Assembly: GCA_018340375.1 (NCBI GenBank)
Contig: JAFFJZ010000020.1
Span: 744,001 to 808,000, forward strand
Source: Gonatopus flavifemur
Taxonomy: Eukaryota; Arthropoda; Insecta; Hymenoptera; Dryinidae
Reading direction: 5' to 3'
Length of the DNA: 64,000 nucleotides
The translations under genes were made by a program, and so were the position numbers. Positions 1 through 11,210 of this stretch are shown piece by piece (position 1 is the first letter of the stretch; the number at the start of each line of letters is the position of its first letter). Under the pieces are notes generated by a model. The model did no database searches, had not been told where the DNA came from, and saw nothing but the letters and a program-made list of their open reading frames with translations.

Positions 1-925
1 TTTCTGAGAAATATTGATGTAAGTATTTGAATAAAACTCATTCTCACTGCATCAACAAATTATGATTTTTTACATATTACAACAGCTATGACTGATTCAA
101 TAATTCATGTTGCACTGAATAATAGATTTTTTTAATACATATTAATTAAGAACTAACGATCACGCATTTCACGAAAATAATTAATTTTTATTTTTCAATT
201 CAAAGAAGTCAACCTCATATCCGTAAACTATATTTCAATTCTAAAATACAAACAGATTTGTTACATCTTCTTTCTCATTTATATCACCTGTAATTATGTG
301 TAAAAATTAATGAAAAACCTGTTCAGCTGTTTGAAAATCTTTATGCAATACGTGCTGTATGGGTACTGACATTTCCGATATCAAGTGTGAACAATAGTTT
401 ATTCATTTTAGAATTGAAAAATTCATTCTTCTCCATTTTATATATATTTTAGTAAGCACTTGTATAATTATTAGAGATGGTTTTACTCCACATTATCAAT
501 TAGTTCAACTTATTACATACTAATAAGTAGCTCACTAGTTTTGACCAACCAACGCTAGTTGGATTCAACTTATCAGTAATTGACCAGTACCTCGCTAGTT
601 TTTTGTGCTCAGTTTTTACCAGGGGTGATTTGATTTTACGATGAATTTCACTGATTCTTCCTTGAAAATTTCAGACTGTTTCATAGATTCAGTTCAAAGA
701 GATCTTACAGAAAAAATATTCACTCGAATGATAAGTTGGTATTTCTTGAAGCGTAATTTTCATCAATAACGCAAGCAATTCTCAAGATGCAAGGGAAATG
801 TTTCGCATTTCTTAAATTTCCATACATGATCTTTTCAATGATATTTACTTTTTGAATTCACTCATTACAGCAATGCGATAAGAATGATCCACACACCAAT
901 TATAAACCCTCTTCCTGCATGTCTC
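1..925. other. Intergenic, no gene seen
   Basis: AT-rich sequence with no coding signal that I recognise. Around 530-605 short words related to CTAGTT and TTCAACTTAT recur in both orientations, like the interior of the word-repeat elements described elsewhere in this window, but I cannot define ends. Confidence 0.5.
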
Positions 926-929
926 AATA

Positions 930-1060
930 AGAACATGGTCTATGGCTCAGTGGTGAATCTTTGGCTCCGACACCGAAAAGGCCCACGTTCGATTCAAACT
1001 GCAGAAGAAAAACTTTTTCCATCTTGCGAGATTTTATTATTTTTTTTTTCTTTCATATTC
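930..1060 (+). repeat. tRNA-derived SINE-like sequence
   Basis: A box-A-like TGGCTCAGTGG at 943-953 and a box-B-like GTTCGATTC at 987-995 lie 43 bp apart, the spacing of an internal RNA polymerase III promoter. The flanking bases do not pair as a full acceptor stem, so this is a tRNA-derived SINE head and not a working tRNA gene. A T-rich run near 1033-1052 could be the tail or a terminator. Confidence 0.55.
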
Positions 1061-1197
1061 AATTAGATATTGAATCAGCACCATTTTTTGGAGGGAGAAC
1101 CACCATATATGAGGGTTTTTAGAAGTGAAAACACCATGAACACGTGTTTATATATTTTTTGTCCTTGGCAAAAACTCCCAGATTTTATCTAAGAAAT

Positions 1198-1258
1198 AGT
1201 CTAGGAAAATACCTAAGAAAATGTCTAGGAAAAAGTCTAGGAAAAAGCTTAGGAAAAT
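1198..1258. repeat. Short tandem repeat, about 12-bp unit
   Basis: About five degenerate copies of GTCTAGGAAAAA follow one another, ending in an inverted TTTTTCCTA. It has the look of a small word-repeat element, but no terminal repeats were found. Confidence 0.6.
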
Positions 1259-1378
1259 TTTTCCTACGGGGTGTGCCTTTTTTCAATACTATGTTTTACC
1301 ATTGGAGTTATCGTACATATTGAACAAGTGATAATTAGATGCGCAAAGTGTAATTGCGCATTGATTTCATGTACATTA

Positions 1379-1600
1379 TGAAAATTCAATATGTACATTT
1401 ATGAATTTTCATAAACTGTGATGAATATCAAAAACGTTGTTTGGAATTTGAGAAATATGTGATTGATTTTCCAATATTCAAATAAATACAGAAATTCAAT
1501 ATCTACAGTTATGAATTTTCACAAACTGTAATGAATTTCAAAACTTTTGTTTGAAATTCATGAAATATGTGATTGATTTTCCAACATCCAAATATGGAAT
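1379..1600. repeat. Two tandem copies of a 112-bp unit
   Basis: Two diverged copies starting near 1379 and 1491 share AATTCAATATSTACA, TATGAATTTTCAYAAACTGT and ATATGTGATTGATTTTCCAA in the same order. No coding potential. Confidence 0.7.
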
Positions 1601-1689
1601 AAAATTCATATAGCGCCCTTGAAAATTAATGTACTTTTTTCTACGAACGTATATTAAATTCACAAACATTTTTAACAGTGTATACTTTC

Positions 1690-2778
1690 AATCACTTGCC
1701 AGGATATGATGTGATAAGAAATTCGTGTGTTGACGTAATGCATGATTTGTTGGAAGGTGTATGTCAATATGACTCATCCTCCACCACTTCATATATGTAG
1801 AAAAAACATTTTCACTTATTGAATTCAATATTCTTATAAGAAGCGATTCTTATAAGAATATCCATTTGATAAAAATTAAAAAAATAAGCCGGTTGGAGTA
1901 TCTGAAAGTCATTTGAAGAATAAGCGAATTTAATGTCTGCAGCCGAAACTTTATGTTCAGTACGACACTTGATCCCATATGGCAATGCATATTGGCAACT
2001 ACTAATTATTTTGCAACGAATCGTTGCCATCACAACAAGTCAAGTCCTTCATCCAAGCATACACTATTTATTAGAGGCTGAAATAGGGGAATATTTGGAA
2101 ATACGTTTGGAATTATTTGACATTAATTTATCACCAAAACACCATTTTCTTATACATCACTCAAGTATAATGGAAAAAGAAGGGCCTTTGTGGAATGTGA
2201 GCGGAATGAGATTTGAAAGAAAACACCGTGAAGGCACAATTGCTGCACGTTCAGCGATCAGTCGTATCAACGTATGTCCTACCATGGTCCTTCGAAATCA
2301 GTTGAAACTGAATTATTCTCTTTTAGCACAAAATAAGCCGTCTACGTCGATTTTGTATGGTCCGCGACGAATAGAAAACCTTGAGGATTTAACACATAAT
2401 ATCCACTCTGATTTAAGGGATGATTATAACATCAATACATTGATCACTATAAAATGGATGATATTGAATAACATGGAAATCAAACGCGATAATGTTATTG
2501 TGATACCTTCAGAAGATGGCCTGATATTCCATTTTGTTTCTTGTTTAATATTCCAATCGGAGCAACAAATTTCAATAGTAACAAGGAAACTGATCAATTA
2601 TTATTTTGATGAACATTTTGGTGCTCACGAGGTGATTGACAACTTTTTTGCCCAGTGGATAAAACATTATTATACAATCAGACATACTTACATCGAAAAG
2701 TATAGTAATTATTCGTCAAATTCGATCGAAGAATGGCCATTTGTACATAATGAAAATGTGGATTTGATAAAGTATTAG
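1690..2778 (+). pseudogene. Broken transposon-encoded transposase
   Basis: Remnant of a transposase family common in insect genomes, which I associate (from memory, not tested) with CACTA/EnSpm-like or related cut-and-paste elements. The 5' part near 1690-1790 reads LPGYDVIRNSCVDVMHDLLE, matching the family's VDxMHDxLEG motif, then hits stops. The frame resumes at 1933 with MSAAETLCSVRHLIPYGNAY and stays open to the stop at 2778. It carries LSPKHHFLIHHSS and GPLWNVSGMRFERKH, the family's PKHHFLxHYP and MRFExKH motifs. Interior stops between about 1790 and 1930 and a missing N-terminus mean it cannot encode a full protein. The superfamily assignment is less certain than the transposon origin. 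Confidence 0.6.
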
Positions 2779-2789
2779 ATAGATTTTAT

Positions 2790-3128
2790 GAGATTCCGAT
2801 TCCATCATAAGAATTGGTTGCTTACTAACATTTTTTATGCTTAAAACATACACAACAAATCCATTATAATGATAGGAGAATTGCATAATATTCATCAATA
2901 ATAATGCGAATAAATCGATTTTTCGTTGCACTCCGTCTAAACGTTGTGAAATCAAACTTCGCTCATATGATATAATGATATCAATCACGATTTTTTCCAT
3001 TAGATGTGATATCGATATATGTATTCAAATATTTTACGTTGAGAGTTTTTTCCGTGTACTTCCTTATCTCACAAGGAGATAAATCACCTACTTTCCGTAA
3101 ATAAGCATGTCGATTTGCTACAATTATA
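2790..3128. other. Intergenic, nothing recognised
   Basis: AT-rich spacer between the broken transposase and the long-inverted-repeat element. The minus-strand reading frame here shows no family features and is probably a chance frame. Confidence 0.5.
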
Positions 3129-4251
3129 AGGGTAATTATGCAGATGTACTACCCCACCTCGAAGGTTTCTGGAACTCACTTATCTTATGTATTTTTTCGC
3201 GTAGATTACGAATCTGCATGTTAAAAGTGTCGCTCGTCCTCAGTTCCTGAGCTACAGTCACTTTTTGATGCTTTTTTTGCATCTTTTCGACATTACGTAG
3301 CTGACAGACCTGCGTGTCCTCTTATTTTCACCTACCTTATATACCTTTGTGCGCAGATCACGAATCTGCAACTTGAAATTGTCCCTCACCTGTAGTTTCC
3401 ACGTGACAGTCACTTTTTTGTACATTTTCTGCACTTTTTCTCTACCAGGCGAACAGGAATCCTACGGTCCATATGTTTTTTTTCTTCTTTTTTTATTCAA
3501 CAAAAAAACAACGCGTGCTCATCCACAATATGAAGCTGAAGCTGGCAGTCGTGCACAACCAGTTCCAATCAGTTTCTAGTGTGAACAAAGGTTTCACAAA
3601 GTTTAATAAAAAAAATTATAGCAATCGGCTGCTAGTTTCAGCTTCATACCCAGAATATATATAATTCTTCAAGTTCATGTAAGTGTTACTGAAAATCATA
3701 CTCAATTCCCTCAGGCTGGGGCATGGTATTGCTTATTTTCACGAGCGCCAACACAAAAATTGTAATAGCGAGCTCAGATTGGGTGAATTTTTTTTCCCCA
3801 AGCGAGAAAAGTGATTTTCACATGGGAGTCAAAATGAAAAAATAGTGCCCGAATTTGACACAGTCTAATGTCCATATATAAATTTCAATAATACTTATAT
3901 AAACTTGAAAAATTATATATAGCCCACATATATATATGATCCTTTTTTACCAGGGTTGTATTATAAGTTATCGTCTCTCGGTTTCCAGTAGTTCTACTTT
4001 ACAAATAAAATGGTTATCTTTGCAATTAAATCTCTCTCCATGTGTATGTAGTTCCGATGATTAATCAGCAAAGTTGGAATTACTCGCGATTTTATGCATA
4101 ATGAATGCAAATTCGAAGATTGGCGCATTGGAAGTGAAGCAAAGTATCTTCTCAACGTTTCCCACGATTTATTCATAATTCCGTGTAGCGTGTGCAAAAG
4201 TTAGGGTTGTTCATGAACATTCCAAAAGCACTTAAGTTCATGCATAACAAA

Positions 4252-4360
4252 CCCTAACAGCACAACAGTTCAGAATGAATTCGTAATGAATTATTTTGGG
4301 ACTATAAGAATTGATGAAGATTTCTTTAAGAATTCATTCTGAGCTGTGGTGCTGTTAGGG
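4252..4360. repeat. MITE, CCCTAACAGCAC termini
   Basis: A 109-bp palindromic element: CCCTAACAGCACAACAGTTC at the left and its near-complement ending GTGCTGTTAGGG at the right. It is the same size and layout as the element at 15023-15130, with related termini. Confidence 0.8.
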
Positions 4361-4825
4361 AATATACTTTCAAAATTAATTTTGCTGAAAGTAAACTGAA
4401 GTACCTTCTGCACATTATGCACGGTTTATTGAAAAGCCAATATAGTTTGTATACAGTTTGTATATAAGTATCCCAAAATTATGTGTAATTCTATTAGAGT
4501 TGACCATGAATGTTCAAAATTTATTTGATATCGTGCGTAATGAATACAATTTTGCCAATTATTATTATTATTATAATTCCACTAGAAATAAAGAAGAGTC
4601 ACCTCCCCAGATTATATACTATTTATTTATAATCCGGTATGGTTCGCATGTGGTTTCTATACAACTACCCAGGAATCGTATGTAAATCTGATGATTGATC
4701 GGCAACGTTCTAATTGTATCTGATTTCGTGGATAATAAATACAATTCCGAAAATTGGCTCAATAGAAATGAAGCAAAACTTTTTTTCCACATTACTATAA
4801 AATTAATGAGAATAGCTGAAAAGCA

Positions 4826-5270
4826 GGTTTGTCAGCCATGTAATGTCGAAAAGATGCAGAACAAGCACAAAAAAGTGACTGCAGCTCAAAAACTGAGGGC
4901 GAGCAACAATTTTAACATGCAGATTCGTAATCTACGCGAAAAAACACGTAAGGTGGATGAAAATAAAAGAACACGCAGGTTTGTCAGCCATGTAATGTCG
5001 AAAAGATGGAAAAAAGCACCAAAAAGTGACTGTCGCTCAAAAACTAAGGGCGAGCGACAATATTAACATGCAGATTCGTAATCTACGCGAAAAAACACGT
5101 AAGGTGGGTAAAAATAAAAGAACACGCAGGTTTGTCAGCCATGTAATGTCGAAAAGATGCAAAAAAGCACCAAAAAGTGACTGTTGCTCAAAATCTAAGG
5201 GCGAGCGACAATTTTAACATACAGATTCGTAATCTACGCGAGAAAATACATGAGATAGGTGAGTCTTAAA
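4826..5270 (+). repeat. Three 151-bp tandem units
   Basis: Direct repeats forming the right arm of the foldback element. They create overlapping 60-120-codon frames rich in Lys and Arg in more than one frame. These reflect the repeat and are not genes. Confidence 0.85.
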
Positions 5271-5310
5271 AGAATCGGAGGTGGGGTAGTACATTTGCAT
5301 AATTACCAAA

Positions 5311-5960
5311 ACTCGTTATAATGTTTTGATATTTTGTTGCATATTTTTGACGTTTTACTGCATATTTTGAGATTCTTTCATGCATATTTCGTACTTTTCT
5401 AGTTCTATTCATAATAATTCGTCAATGCTAGCTAGAGTGACAAATATTCAAAGACTGCGAAGAAAATGACTTATGTATGTATATGTATACAGCGGAGAAA
5501 ATTTTCTCCCAGATGACCTATTGTTTGAGAAAAAAGATTGAAAAAAATATAAGAACTTGATCCGATTTCAATAAAAGTTGAATGGTTTCTGTGGAAGGGT
5601 TTGAAGAAGGTCCCCTATAAATTTCAATACATTCATCCCAGAGATATCTCGAACACAGACAGACAGAGCGATGGACAGACAGACAAACAGACACCCAGCA
5701 ACCCCACGGAATATTAATCAGTATTGCATGAAATGGAAAACTGTCCAACTTTCAATTGGATTACTCAAATATTTTTCAGAAGATACATTCAGAGAGTACG
5801 ATAGCGGGTGCAATAGGCACTCTGTGCTGGGTATACTACATGCAACATGGTACGCACGCTGTGAGGCCATACTGCCAAGCACCGTAAAACTCCGTGCTTG
5901 TCTGCAGTACTTAGCGATGTGCCTACCTCGCGTTTTATCGTGCGTGCGCATGGTCCTTTG
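5311..5960. repeat. Dispersed repeat with GACA-rich tail
   Basis: The segment around 5440-5475 (TTCAAAGACTGCGAAGAAAA) recurs near 47612-47635, so it is a dispersed repeat. It runs into a GACA-type low-complexity tract at 5655-5695. No gene seen. Confidence 0.5.
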
Positions 5961-5963
5961 ACG

Positions 5964-6250
5964 TGCACCATGAAGAATAGAGGAAAGGAGTACGATCGCA
6001 GTACTTTTGAAGTGCCCCCGAAAACGTAGCCTAGATAGGCCTCGCAATTGGCGCTGTCGTACGTGTTCACCAGTATGTACTGCTGAGTAACCATGGAAAC
6101 GAAGTGTTTAACCAATTAGTCTCCGGTTCTTACTGTGGCGAGCGCCATCAAATGTGAAAAAATTGAAACTACCTAGAGCCCAATTTTCGGCCACTTTCCG
6201 TTGGAGAAAATTAACCCCGATCGTACTCCTTTTCTCTATTCTCCATGCCG
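5964..6250. repeat. Small inverted repeat
   Basis: About 36 bp at 5964-5999 containing GAATAGAGGAAAGGAGTACG is repeated in inverse near 6216-6250. Flanks are rich in GTGCACG-like words in both orientations. Function unknown. Confidence 0.55.
6087..6100. promoter_or_regulatory. Candidate RFX X-box palindrome
   Basis: GTAACCATGGAAAC fits the RFX-family X-box pattern GTNNCCATRGNAAC. No gene is evident nearby, so function is unproven. Confidence 0.3.
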
Positions 6251-6449
6251 TGCACACATGCACGACATCACGTTGTGCCCGCACTCCGTTTCAACGTGCT
6301 TGCACGCTGTTTTCAGGTGCACGAAAGAAAATCGAGCAGTCCCACATAGCGCAGACGATTCAGTAAACTTCCAGAATATTCTGCAACATTTGGCAGACAT
6401 TGCAACATTGCTAGAGTATCCTGTATATTTTACTGAGACATTTGTACTA

Positions 6450-7100
6450 TGCGGGGTAAAATAGGACTTTATACGGAGGAATTTCTCTCAGTGTGCTTTT
6501 TATAAAGGAATTCCAATCGTAAGTCTTATTTGTTAATTAAAGAAAGAACAGCAATGATGATAATAAATAATGCTTGAACTGAAAAGAAAGAAAACATTGC
6601 CCCACTTTCCCTCACTTGAGAAAATTAATCACATTTCACGTTCTAGTGACGGGACAGGTACTTATACCGTAAATTTTGTAAGGCTCTACCTCTTTTGGCG
6701 GTGCATAAGAATTCATCATTCCGAAACTGTGAATGGCGGTGTGCACTACTTATTCAATGCCAAATCTTACCGAACGATTACCTTTCTCCTTCCTGTTCGT
6801 GTATCTCGCGACTGACAAAGACTTTCATCCTCAGTTATTTTTTGGTCCGCGAATGAATATATCCAAATATTTCTTGTTTATATGCTTATTTTGAATACCA
6901 TGTAATATTTTCATGAACAATTTCATGCTTTCAGTTTTCTCATTTCGAAAACGTATTCAATTCATGCGTATTTCGAATCAAGGCAAGAAAAAAAGTCAAA
7001 TATAATAATTCTTATTTTTCAATACATAACTCCTGATGTTATATCGTGAGAATTCATTTGCATCTATCTTTCTACACGTTCGATAAAAATCGAATGATTC
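6450..7100. other. Intergenic, nothing recognised
   Basis: AT-rich spacer. Frames at 6570-6815 and nearby show no family features. Confidence 0.5.
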
Positions 7101-7500
7101 AAATCAACAAGAAGATGAACCAACGTAAGTACGTACGTGTGTACCAACGAGGGACTTACTTTCGCTTTGTTCGAAGCGATTTCCGAACACGAGAACTACA
7201 GTGCACATTCCACGAATGACGATGGTGGTTACTTACAACGAGAGAAGAGAAGAAAGAGAAAAGAACGCCGTCGCAGCCGTAGTGGTCGTTGCCGCTACCG
7301 CGACGGATTCTGTGCGATTGTACAAGTTCTAAAGAGACGAAATGATTGGCCGCGGCAGCCCGTTCTCCTCGTCTTCTTTTCATCGATGAAAGATCAGCCG
7401 ATGACGATGCTTGAATGGTCGAGGTCGAGGTGTCCGACGAACGACAAGGAGGAGAAGATAATCTGCGAGAACCTGGGGCAAAATTGTACTAGAGGACAGA
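7100..7500. other. CpG-rich island of unknown function
   Basis: Clearly richer in G+C and CpG than the flanks. It contains a 154-codon plus-strand frame (7137-7601) with an Arg-rich stretch, but the composition can explain that frame and I recognise no domain. A second, shorter CpG-richer patch at about 8380-8490 shares some words, including ATTGGC and GGAGGAGAA. The pair could be worn LTRs, or this could be a promoter-exon of a host gene. I cannot decide. Confidence 0.3.
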
Positions 7501-7970
7501 AAAAATCCGGATTCTTTTTTCTTGGACGAAAATGGAGACGATCACATCTCTCGCAAGAAAAATTATATTCTATGATCCCCGAAATTTTGACAATAAAATG
7601 ATTTTAACGATTTCAAAGAAAATCCGACCAACCATTGATGAACGATTATTGAATAAAGTTCTAGAATTCGTATTTTGTGGAGAATTCAAGAAAAGAACTG
7701 AACCGACGGCTTAATTCTCGCATAAATAACTGCTTCTATTCGAACAAAATTGTATTCATTGAAATATCAGCTGCATACTTTGCGGTTGGTACGTATTTTG
7801 CTTCAAAAATTGAAAATCAACTTTACCGCTCGAGGTCAACCGCAAGCTATCCAAGATCTCTTCAAACGGAATGGAATCTATGAATATTCACGGTTGAAAA
7901 AGAAAACTATGTTATTATAATATTCCACTGAAAAAATCGTATACTAGAATCAAGAATATTCCTCTAAAAT

Positions 7971-8092
7971 ATGGGGCTAGTACATGTTCCTCTGAGTTTT
8001 AAAGGATTGATGTGGGGGTTCCTCTGAACGTTAGAAGAATTATCACTGATATTAAGAGGAAAATGTACTAGGCTCATATTATAGAGTAGATT
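7971..8092. repeat. Hairpin MITE
   Basis: Arms of about 36 bp: CTCTAAAATATGGGGCTAGT at the left against ACTAGGCTCATATTATAGAG at the right, with further complementarity through CATGTTCCTCT. Confidence 0.7.
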
Positions 8093-8561
8093 CAAATTTT
8101 TAGAATATGATTTTTTGGGTGAATTCGATTTAATATTCAAATGTTATACCAGTATGAAGAAGCAAAATATGTGTTATTATTTGTACGACAAACCTCATCA
8201 ATTTTCCAATTTTCTAATTTTCTGAAGATGAGCAGACGTACGTACTTAATCCACATCGTGAGAAGAACAATTTACTCAACGTTCAGAAATTGTATTCCAT
8301 GAGAAAAAAGTTACGAATAACTATCGTCGACGATCGCTCCAAATTTCAAAGTTATATTTGTTTTACGGACATACATACGAGAACCAAAGAATAAACATCA
8401 TCGCGAACTCGTCTCATTCTACTTGTGGTCGCTTAGTGATTGGCTAATGGTTCTTGGACGATCGAGATCCACAAAAGGAGGAGAAAGAAAATCAGTATCA
8501 AAATTGATATTGAGAAATTTCACTGTGCTATTTTTCGTACGACAGTGAACAATACAATCTA
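8093..8561. other. Intergenic, nothing recognised
   Basis: No coding or structural signal beyond the CpG-richer patch near 8380-8490. Confidence 0.5.
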
Positions 8562-8690
8562 TAGGGGTGTGCGAGTAGTAATTTTTTGGAGTCGAGTCGA
8601 GTAATTGAAGTTTCGAGTTGGAAATTCACCGAGTACTCGAAAATTTTTCGAGTATCTGGTAAATTTTCGAGTACTCGAGAAGTATATAAT
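8562..8690 (+). mobile_element. Solo hAT-like terminus
   Basis: TAGGGGTGTGCGAGTA is almost identical to the terminus of the hAT derivative at 29714 and is followed by the same kind of subterminal repeats (CGAGTACTCGA words where the others have GGGTACCC). No partner end was found, so this looks like a truncated insertion. Confidence 0.6.
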
Positions 8691-8976
8691 AGGGTGGTCC
8701 TTATTTTTGAATTTTCGAAATTTCAAACGGGCGCCCCTCAAAAGTGTTACAAATCGGTTGAAATGAACCCTCCAAAAACATTTTTTGAAACAATCAATAT
8801 TTAGGGTATGCTCAATGACTTTGACATTCCTTCTGAAAGTGATGGTATGACATGGTCCTTCATTTTTCCAAACTATTATGTTTGGCTTGTATTCTGCGCA
8901 ATTCTGCAAAATATTATGGTGAATGACGAATACGAATAAATAACAACGTAATATTCTTCTTTCCGTAGGCAATAGA

Positions 8977-9581
8977 ATGGCCGCGGTAAATAGAAAGAGA
9001 AGAATATACTTGGTGGGTGCTGTAACCGACAAGTTTACTGGATCCAAACTGCCCTCCATACGTAATGTTCTGGCAGTTTACTTCTATGAGTTGGAAGAGG
9101 AGAGAAGAATAAAACGTAAGGCAGCAAAAACGACAATTGAGAAGTTGCTCATTTCTTGGAACAAAGCAAGGATTCCTGCCCGCGATGAACGAAGAGCAAG
9201 AAGTTGAAAGATCTAATACTGACTTGGGAAAATATTAAGAAGAATATGAATAGACAAACCAGTTCTGAAAAGCAGAAAGAGAAAGCCTTCACAGCAGAAT
9301 TCAACTATTCATTTGACGTAGCCCATGGTAATGCTCTAGGAATGATAAACATTCAATAGGACCGTGAATTCTTGATCGCTCAACGAAAGCCAGGAAGGCG
9401 AGGGCACATCATTCGAATTGATCAGGAGCTTGAAAAAAAGATGGCAAAGAAGAGGAAGAGAGATGAAGAAATAGAAAAAAAAAGAGAAAAAAGTCAACAA
9501 TGGGGAAGAAAAATGTCTGAACAGATTGTCTTAGAATCAACATCCTCCAACCAAACCAAACCAAACCAAACCAAACCTTAG
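8977..9581 (+). pseudogene. Degenerate ORF of a recurrent insect transposon family
   Basis: The frame opens at ATG 8977 just after a pyrimidine-rich CTTCTTTCCGTAG that resembles a splice acceptor. It encodes TGSKLPSIRNVLAVYFYELE followed by Lys-rich helices, stops at 9207, then continues in recognisable form (FDVAHGNALGMINI, stop, DREFLIAQRKPGRRG) to 9581. I recall the same order, a basic region, FDxAHxNAL, then a FLxxQRxPGRRG motif, in many unnamed insect proteins from mobile elements. Function unknown. At least two stops make this copy inactive. Confidence 0.5.
9549..9577. repeat. (CCAAA)n microsatellite
   Basis: About six CCAAA units at the end of the degenerate ORF. Confidence 0.9.
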
Positions 9582-9859
9582 TGCTCACCTTCTTATTCCC
9601 TCCGTTCCGATTTGCTTGAAATTTATATCATCAAATCACCACTCCACGAATTGAGTATGCCCAAAATTCCACGAAATTCGGATGATACGAACAAAGAAAG
9701 ACACGCTTCCAAAACATCGTCCAATAAGGCGGATCTCAAAAACAATTTTTTTACAGTTTTCACCCAATTGGGATGAAATTTGTATGGAAGCACTGTCGAA
9801 TCATAATTAAAACGTGGTACAAATTTCATGGCAATCGGATGATAGGAAGCGGAGATGTG

Positions 9860-10150
9860 AGCGGTCGCAGAATCACGATTTTCAAAAACGTATTCCGCAA
9901 TATTTTCAAAACACGTTATCCGATCGAGACCAAAATCAATGGGCTTCGTATCCTCTCCGAGACGAACATTTGAAAAAAAAAATTAATCAAATCAGTGCAT
10001 TCTGAGGAGAGTTATCGCACGCCAAACACAAAAATCACGATTTTCAGAAACATATTACGCGATATTTTCAAAACGTGTTATTCGATCGGAACCAGAACCA
10101 ATAGGCCTCGATGCGCCTCTGAGACGAAAATATTGAAAAACAATCATCCT
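9860..10150. repeat. Two tandem copies, about 161 bp
   Basis: Two diverged copies near 9870 and 10031 share ATCACGATTTTCARAAACRT, AATATTTTCAAAACRYGTTA and CTCTSMGACGAA. Small frames across them are side effects. Confidence 0.7.
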
Positions 10151-10264
10151 GATCTGGTGATCACGTTTTTTCGACGTTCTGAAGCGTTTGGCAGAAGTGG
10201 AATACGCCATGGATTTTTGACCCTATTGCAATACTTCCGTTTCCTTATATATAAGGAACGTGAA

Positions 10265-10985
10265 AGTAAAAATCACAGTGAAAACTTTTTTTATGGATAA
10301 GTTTGAGATATGAATATTTGAAGTTGAAAAAAATTTTTTTCCATCGTCGTTTCACTATTGAAGGTACATCTTAAGTCAGAAGCGATCAATCCAATTGTAG
10401 TAGGTGTCAAAATGGACCTGATCGAATTGCCAACAAATATCACCGTTACTACTGTTGATTACTCAAGTAGTTGAAGTGCAATGAATCGGAATATTTGGAA
10501 AAAATCCTGTTTTTCGACAAAACTGAAGATACAAATGTTACTTTTTCGCCAAGGAAGAATAAAAAGGGTGGAAATGAACCCCATACCAAATTTTCTACGT
10601 CAGATTCGTTCTCTTACGAAGAAAATGATGTATTTATGGAAGGGAATCTATGAAGAATTAACGAAGTTACGACGCTTCATGTACAAGTGTCAAAATCCAA
10701 CGTTTTCTTCATTCTGAGAGTTTGACTTTCCTCATAGCCTATACACAAATATTCATTCGATCGATTGCACTTTAACTACTTGAGTAATCAATAATAGTAA
10801 CGGTGATATTTGTTGGCAATTCGATCATGTGTAGTTTGACACCTACTGCAATGGGATTGATTGCTTCTGAGTTGAGATGTACCTTCAATAGTGAAACGAT
10901 GATGAAAATAATTTTTTTTCAACTTCAAAAATTCATATCTTGAAAACTTATCCACAACAAAAGTTTTTACTGTGATTTTTTAATT
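10265..10985. repeat. Foldback element, about 225-bp arms
   Basis: The left arm (about 10265-10492) and right arm (about 10755-10985) are inverted copies. Shared landmarks include AATATCACCGTTACTA, GGTACATCTYAA, TATTGAAGGTACATC and AATCACAGT. The 260-bp loop carries no recognised gene. Confidence 0.8.
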
Positions 10986-11039
10986 TAGAGAGCCAAAATG
11001 CATCAGAAAAAAATAGTCTCATCAAATGAAAAAAACGGC

Positions 11040-11208
11040 TGTAAGCTAGTGTTGAAGGTAAATAAAGAAAAAGCAGGCAAGATGCAGATATATTATACAT
11101 CTGTACATTATGTACCAACATGATCAATATTAATAGGTAGCGTCATAAGAAAATGTAGAGAAGACAGGAGCGTAGTGGATATTTAACAATTCCTTGCATC
11201 AGGTATAC
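11040..11208 (-). repeat. Dispersed repeat, left part
   Basis: The reverse complement matches 54181-54290 through ATATCCACTRCGCTCCTRTC and GACGCTACCTA. It continues at 12745-12790 (matching the complement of 54335-54360) on the other side of the 1.5-kb element, showing that the element inserted into it. Confidence 0.7.
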
Positions 11209-11210
11209 TA

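Larger units (their letters stand above)
3131..5310. mobile_element. Foldback element with tandem-repeat termini
   Basis: The ends are inverted copies of GGTAATTATGCARATGTACT followed by ACCCCACCTC. The right arm (about 4826-5270) contains three direct copies of a 151-bp unit starting at 4826, 4977 and 5128. The left arm (about 3140-3450) contains two copies in opposite orientation. Each unit includes GTAATGTCGAAAAGATG, AAAAAGTGACTG and CAGATTCGTAATCTACGCG. The interior (3480-4800) has no transposase; it holds a diverged direct repeat (4045-4130 and 4690-4770) and a small MITE. Tandemly repeated inverted termini recall FB/Galileo-type foldback elements of Drosophila. That is an architectural comparison, not a homology claim. 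Confidence 0.75.

Noticed and set aside
930..1060. Functional tRNA gene
   Set aside because: Boxes A and B are present, but acceptor and anticodon stems do not pair; the sequence ends in an A/T-rich tail like a SINE. The same applies to 51478-51690 and 55250-55400.
4695..5217. Two Lys/Arg-rich frames with repeated NMQIRNLREKTRKV
   Set aside because: They are translations of the 151-bp tandem units in different frames and are not conserved genes.
5800..6470. Large inverted-repeat element
   Set aside because: Only about 36 bp (5964-5999 against 6216-6250) is convincingly inverted; the rest is loose similarity from GTGCACG words.
7137..7601. 154-codon plus-strand ORF as a host gene
   Set aside because: Arg-rich stretch follows from CpG-rich composition, a long frame overlaps on the other strand, and no domain is recognisable.
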